Source of the DNA: Antrodiella citrinella
Taxonomy: Eukaryota > Basidiomycota > Agaricomycetes > Polyporales > Steccherinaceae
Assembly (NCBI GenBank): GCA_004802725.1
Contig: SGPM01000564.1
Location: 1 to 11,757, forward strand
Length of the DNA stretch: 11,757 bases
Direction of reading: 5' to 3'
Shown: positions 6,970 to 11,757 of the stretch, one piece after another
Layout: every line of letters starts with the position of its first letter
Position numbering within the stretch: the first letter of the stretch is position 1
The notes under the pieces: generated by a model
The model's input: the letters and a program-made list of their open reading frames with translations, nothing else
What the model was told of the DNA's origin: nothing
Database searches by the model: none
Translations under genes and position numbers: made by a program

Positions 6970-9900
6970 ATGGACATGGCTTCGAACGCTGCAGGACTCG
7001 GCCTGAACATCCTGTATGATGTCTTGAAAGAACTAGGTCTGCTAGCCATGAAGATGCAAGAGAACCACAGGGGATGCGCACAGCTGTCGGCGCACGGCGC
7101 CACAGTTCTCCGTCAAATCGTGGCGCAGTACAACGCTCGTCGACTTCCGGACGACACAATGCATCATATTCACTCTTTGACTGAGTACGTTTACCTATTT
7201 TTGATTCAGGGTGCGTCGCTGACCATTGCGTGCTTGCAGAGCTATTCAGGATATCAACCGTGACCTGGCCAGTCTGCAGAAAGATACCCGCGTGAAACGG
7301 TTCTTTTGGGCACACGAAATTGCAAGGAAGATAAGGGCGGCATATGCTCGACTTGACAACGCTATCGCTGTATTCTCGGTGAGTTTCAGCTGGTACTATA
7401 TCGTGTAACATCTGCACTGATGACTCGGATATGATTTTTGTTGTAGCTTAACATCACCATTGATGTACGCCGTCAACAGGAAGAGAGCGAAACTGCGGCA
7501 CACCAGGATTACCAACGACTGGAGAAGATGATGAAACAGATTTTGCACAACGAAGCGACTATTTTGTCGGTCCGTGTACAATTCCTTGCCTAGCTTTATC
7601 TAACGACTGACCACACCTCGTCAAAGTTCCTCCAAGTGAAACAGGTCGAAATGCAAGAGACTATCGTCAGCATGAATAAGGTGGGTGATCGTACTTGACG
7701 CCACGTCTGAAACATCGCTCATATCGGTCATTGATCAGAGGATTCGACAACTTAGCAAGGAGAACGAGAGTAAGTCCGAGAAGAAGGTCGTCGAACGGAC
7801 ATTTCTGGAGAAAGGTATCACTGCATTGCGCCAACACTCCGGACCCTTGCGTGACGTCGAGAAGGAGGGCATCATATCTCAACTTGACGTCGTCATCCAC
7901 CGAGGGGAGAAAGACAAGATTGGATCAGGAGGGTTCGGAACCGTTTATAAGGGAACATACCACGGCAGACTCGTTGCTGTCAAGGAGCTTCATAAGGGCA
8001 TCAAAAATGATGTGAGGCACGTTATTTCATGCGAGAACTGAGATTGATCCTTCAGCGACTAGATCGTTATGCGGGAGATGCGAATCTGGAAGGACCTCGA
8101 CCATCCTCACATCCTGAAGTTTTATGGAGGGTCTCCTTCGAGCAATCCTCCTTTCTTGATCTGCGAGTACAAGCATAACGGGAATGCCCTGGTGTATCTG
8201 AAAAAGTACCCAAGGGCAAATAGACGACAGCTGGTAAGCGGGATATCCTCCTTTGGAACTCAATCCACCATTGATCGGTTTGAACTAGTTACTTGATGCG
8301 TCGAAGGGGCTTGCCTATCTGCATCTCATGAAAGTATGTCACAGAGACATAAAAGCGGTACGTCTTCTGAATAAATCGTGTGTTCATCTGCATTCATATG
8401 CCTGCGAATAGGCAAACATTCTCGTTGATCGAAAGGGTGAAGCATGTCTCTCTGACTTCGGACTATCTGAAATCAAGCAGAGTACTACCAAAATGACACA
8501 GGCGACGAAAACAGGACTTCAAGCTACCCGTTGCTACGGCACATTAGCCTGGACAGCACCAGACCAATACAAGACTGGTCCTAACTTCAAGACCGATGTC
8601 TACAGCTTTGCCATTACGATGTGGGAGGTCTACACTTTAGGGACTCCATTCGAGCACTTGATGGTACTATCCGCGTCGGACTTCTTGAACGTAGTTGCCG
8701 GTGGCGAACGTCCTGAGCAGCCCACATATTTCAAGACTCACGATGTGGACCTTTGGGAGCTAATAGAGAGAGCATGGAATCGTGACTCCAACGTAAGACC
8801 AACTGCACAGAAGTTGTCCGAGGCCATTGAGCGCAAGTATTCGGCCCATCAGTACCCATCCTACCCGAAGCCTCTCCTCAGCGTCGCCAACATGCTGATT
8901 ACCCCTAGACCGATGACCCCGACTAGACGCGCCAGCACCAGCGATATACGCTATGCTATTACCCAGAATCCTGTGGTTCGCCCCGCTCCGCGCTCTGCCC
9001 CGCCTTCATCGTACCCCAACAGACCTCCCGCCGCCAGCTACATGATCCCTGCGTCTGTTCCCCTTCCTATACCAACCACATACGGAGCTCCGGCGCGGAA
9101 CGTTGACGGCGTGTACACCGCTAATCCCCAAGACTATCATAACTACGAAGAAAGTATATTGGGCTTCCCCATGTCCAGCAGTCCAACATCCTACCATACG
9201 CCAAGAGTTACCAGGCACAAGTCCATAGCGAGTCTTCGCAACCTGAAGCCGACGAACATCTTCGAGCTTCCTACCACCCGTTCACGCTACGTGTGGCGCA
9301 ATATTGAGAGCTATCTCTACGAGCTGATCAAGAGCTGGTCACTCGGGACGTTGCATGATGCGAGCTTTAGCTCTGTGTCTCTCGGGATGGTAAACGATGT
9401 GGCGCTGAGCATATGGGTGTTGCAAATGTTCAAGCGCTATGTGAAGGGTGAAGAGGAGAAGGGGAAGCCGGTAACGTGTCATGCGATCTTCCCGATTCAT
9501 GTGGCGATGGTCGATGGATCCATCCGGGATGGGACGTACGATGGTGGTGTAATGGCACTCAGAGAGTTCTGGGAGATCACGGGGCAGGATGGAACACCTG
9601 ATGTATTGCTTGCCATTGGGAGACATTGGGCAGACGAGTCGCGTTGGGTTGTGCATAAGTGGGCTCTGCGGTCTATCTCGCGTTTTGGTTCCACGCTGAG
9701 GCTGCTCGCATTCAGATTTTCATTGTCTTCCGCAACTGTATCCACCTATGCGCTATTCACGTCACATACTGCGCCAGAGATCAAGGTACGCTTGACGCCA
9801 TTTTTTTGCTAAAGACAAGGTCCTAATCGTTCCTTGTCAGCATATGCATCCCGGCTGGTGGCATATCATACGAAAAGTGTGGCCAGACTCTTCGTCCGCA

Positions 9901-10098
9901 CAGCCTGCCCCTCATGTGGAGCTCATCTATCGCCCACGACAGTTGCAATCTGAGAGCTCTCTCGCGACGGCTATGCTGTGGCGGCATCTTCTTCAAGGTT
10001 CAGATACAGACCTTCAAGTTGACTTGAACGCCGCACGCACCATCGTGAAAGAAGAGATCGACCGACTGATCAATATGAAGGAGGCAAGACTGTTATGA
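6970..10098 (+). CDS. MLKL-like four-helix-bundle protein kinase with novel C-terminal domain
   Basis: Model: join(6970..7184, 7240..7378, 7447..7569, 7627..7680, 7739..8011, 8063..8233, 8289..8357, 8412..9785, 9841..10098), 891 residues; eight introns of 51-68 nt all keep frame. The ATG has A at -3 and G at +4. Residues 1-118 are amphipathic helices laid out like the MLKL N-terminal bundle (motifs HRGCAQLSAHG, VKRFFWAHEIARKIRAAY); 119-205 are helical/coiled, like the MLKL brace. Kinase domain about 230-487: glycine loop GSGGFGTV (239-246), VAVK Lys259, helix-C Glu273, HRDIKAAN (Asp345, Asn350), DFG (363-365), APD (397-399) in place of APE, and a Ser/Thr-rich activation segment. The HRDIKAAN form and overall look fit the tyrosine-kinase-like group. 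Residues 488-640 are a Pro/Ser/Tyr-rich linker with an RRAS site (520-523). Residues 640-891 form an unrecognised globular domain. Donor GTCCGT at 7570 is weak. The link to cell death is inference from the N-terminus. Confidence 0.9.
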
Positions 10099-10124
10099 TA
10101 CCTAGGACAGAACCTGTGTACATT

Positions 10125-10185
10125 GTAAGTCCAATGCATGTCTATAAGTGCGTCCGGAACTGACTACATGTCATCTATTTTACAG
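10125..10185 (+). other. Candidate 3' UTR intron of the kinase gene
   Basis: Strong signals: GTAAGT donor, AACTGAC branch-like sequence at 10158-10164, TTTTACAG acceptor; 61 nt. It begins 26 nt after the kinase stop codon, closer than the roughly 50 nt usually needed to provoke decay. Its acceptor lies 51 bp from the convergent monooxygenase stop. Confidence 0.45.
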
Positions 10186-10236
10186 ATACTAATTCTTATG
10201 TAGTATGTAAACCGCAATATGTACGAGAGTGTACGA

Positions 10237-11498
10237 TCACTTTGACTCGTCGCTGAGACGCTGCATCGGATGTTCTTCAAACTGCGATAAGTCCCCCATC
10301 TTGATTCCCATATCGCTGATCTTCTTCGAATATGCTAAGACCTCTCTCTCGTACGTCTCTACTTGCTCCGTCCCTAGGGTGCCCTTCGACTCTGACATCA
10401 ACCTCTCCAACAGGAGCGCCTGAAATACTGCGTGGTAGCAGCTAGCTGCGGTATGCGGCCTAAGCCCGGCCACGGCGTCGCCAAGCATAAGAACCCTTCC
10501 GTCGAGGAACGCCGCCTTCGATGTGGAGTTGTCGGCGATGGCTTGGATGAACGGAACCTTCGTCTTGCGCATCATCTCCGCCACATACGCCGGCAACCAC
10601 TCTTGCCCCTCCGTCACCTGCCTCTCCCATACACTCGGGCTCATCTTGCCATGGGGCATAGTCCACCTGTGTTGCACGCCGTCGATGTCGGTCATCGACT
10701 CCACCCACTCCGCAGATCCCCTCTCGATGTTCGTATACCAAAGCCAGTTCATCCACCTTTCTCCTGGGTTGACGCTTCCCGTCGGTCCCGGAATCATGTA
10801 CGACACGGTCTGCAGGCGAGGCTGATGGTGGAAGACGACGTGGTCCCTGAGGAGCTCCTGAGTCTCGGGCGACAGCTCCGATTCGAGGACTATGCCACGC
10901 CATGCGACGTAGCCTACGTAGGTGCGCTCGTTGCTGCCGCCTAGCAGGAACCTCCGCAACGTCCCGCCCGCTCCGTCAGCGCAGATAACCATTTCCGCCT
11001 CCACGATCCTCTCTGTCCCCTCTTCTCGGCTCCTCATGTACACATCCAACGCCTTCGACCCTTCCTTCGGCTCCACCTTGAACACCTCGTACCGATGCAC
11101 GTACGTACCCTTCACGTCTCCCTCCAGCGGGTTCGGCACCTGCGGTGTCCTTAGCCCATCGAAGTTCGCGCGCAGAATAGTGTGTACAAGTCCCAGCTCG
11201 TCGCTATATCTGCCGGCGTGTCGATCCTGTGCACCTCCTTCCCGTACTTGTCCACCCACTGCCGGAAGAGGCACGGACAGCCCGCGGGGGTATGCGTGAG
11301 GTCGTGTTTTGCGAGGAACTGAATCGCCTCGTTGAGCAAGCCCATGCCGGCGCCACGGTCTTTCAAGAGGACGGCGGGGACACGCTCGTAGACTGTGACG
11401 TCATGCCCGAGACGTTTGAGGACGATGGCGGCCATGAGGCCGGTGATGGACCCGCCTGCGACGACGATGCGTAAGAGCGGTGATGTGGAGGTAGACAT
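10237..11498 (-). CDS. FAD-dependent monooxygenase (2,6-dihydroxypyridine 3-monooxygenase-like), frameshifted
   Basis: This is a group A flavoprotein hydroxylase: it would use NAD(P)H and O2 to hydroxylate an aromatic or heteroaromatic compound, substrate unknown. Two overlapping frames cover it. The first (ATG at 11496-11498, G at -3) has the FAD-binding Rossmann start IVVAGGSITGL (11-21), the ribose-binding Glu38 (VTVYER) and RGAGMGL. The second has the CADGAGGTLRR motif and the second FAD motif LMLGDAVAGLRPHTAASCYHA, whose RPHTAA is typical of the dihydroxypyridine-hydroxylase-like branch. The frames meet at residue ~104: SWDL reads on in one, VHTILRANFDG in the other, and a single missing base near 11187 separates them. 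Restored length is about 420 residues, normal for the family. No intron explains the shift: the only GT...AG option (GTACAC...CTAAG, 38 nt) would delete LRANFDG. It is either a recent pseudogene or a sequencing error. No introns otherwise. Confidence 0.85.
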
Positions 11499-11757
11499 TG
11501 CGGACGGATGGAGGACGTTATGACTATGGAAATTCTACATTGGGAGACGATGGTCGTTTATGAGTACACTCTCACTGAGAACACCGCGTCGGAAATAGAA
11601 ATATGACGATGAAGCTCACCCGAATCTAGAGGAAGAAGCATCGATCGGATACGCGGAGTGAAGGCCGGCTTCCAGGTGAATAAAAGTTTGGAGAACATCC
11701 CACGGAGATATCCAAGTTCTAACTATTAGGAATAGAGCTGTTGTGGAACGCTGGACC
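11499..11757. other. Upstream region of the monooxygenase gene
   Basis: No coding frame of note. It should hold the leader and promoter of the minus-strand monooxygenase. Minus-strand sequence near the start is C/T-rich (GTCCTCCATCCGTCCGC), normal for fungal leaders. No clear TATA box was seen. Confidence 0.4.

Noticed and set aside
10432..10944. 170-codon + strand frame
   Set aside because: Antisense shadow of the monooxygenase, which has clear FAD motifs on the other strand.

Overview
The window looks like nuclear DNA of a mushroom-forming basidiomycete (Agaricomycetes). The evidence is the dense short introns (51-68 nt, GT...AG, CTNAC-type branch sites), a KDZ transposase of the CxC5/CxC6 type known from mushrooms, and a kinase with an MLKL-like N-terminus. 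I found no tRNA, rRNA or CRISPR. All family calls come from reading motifs by eye; no database search was run.

Layout. 1-1005 (+): 3' part of a Ty1/copia polyprotein (GAG-pre-integrase zinc finger remnant and a full integrase core), ending before any reverse transcriptase. 1006-2480: non-coding, purine-rich on the + strand, with a short AACGCAGTAG-type repeat, a diverged direct repeat pair (1674-2015 and 2197-2460), and a minus-strand TATA-like element; it could be a decayed LTR in minus orientation. 2484-2675 (+): an orphan protein-like ORF. 2807-5196 (-): a KDZ transposase gene that reads through as 6 exons and 699 residues. 5197-5590: its upstream region. 5590-5860: two arrays of short near-palindromic repeats spaced at about one or two DNA turns. 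5971-6030 (+): a possible orphan 3'-terminal exon. 6031-6770: no gene recognised.

6970-10098 (+): a 9-exon gene for an 891-residue protein with an MLKL-like helical bundle, a kinase domain with all catalytic residues present, a Pro/Ser-rich linker and a C-terminal domain I do not recognise. It has candidate introns in both UTRs and a TATA box. 10237-11498 (-): a FAD-dependent monooxygenase of the 2,6-dihydroxypyridine-3-monooxygenase-like type, converging on the kinase gene and carrying a single-base frameshift near 11187. 11499-11757: its upstream region.

The left half is a transposon graveyard with one apparently intact transposase; the right half is host gene space. Nothing links the kinase and the monooxygenase functionally beyond their convergent position. 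The kinase gene is the most interesting item: its architecture resembles the animal necroptosis executor MLKL, but with an apparently active kinase and an additional C-terminal domain.
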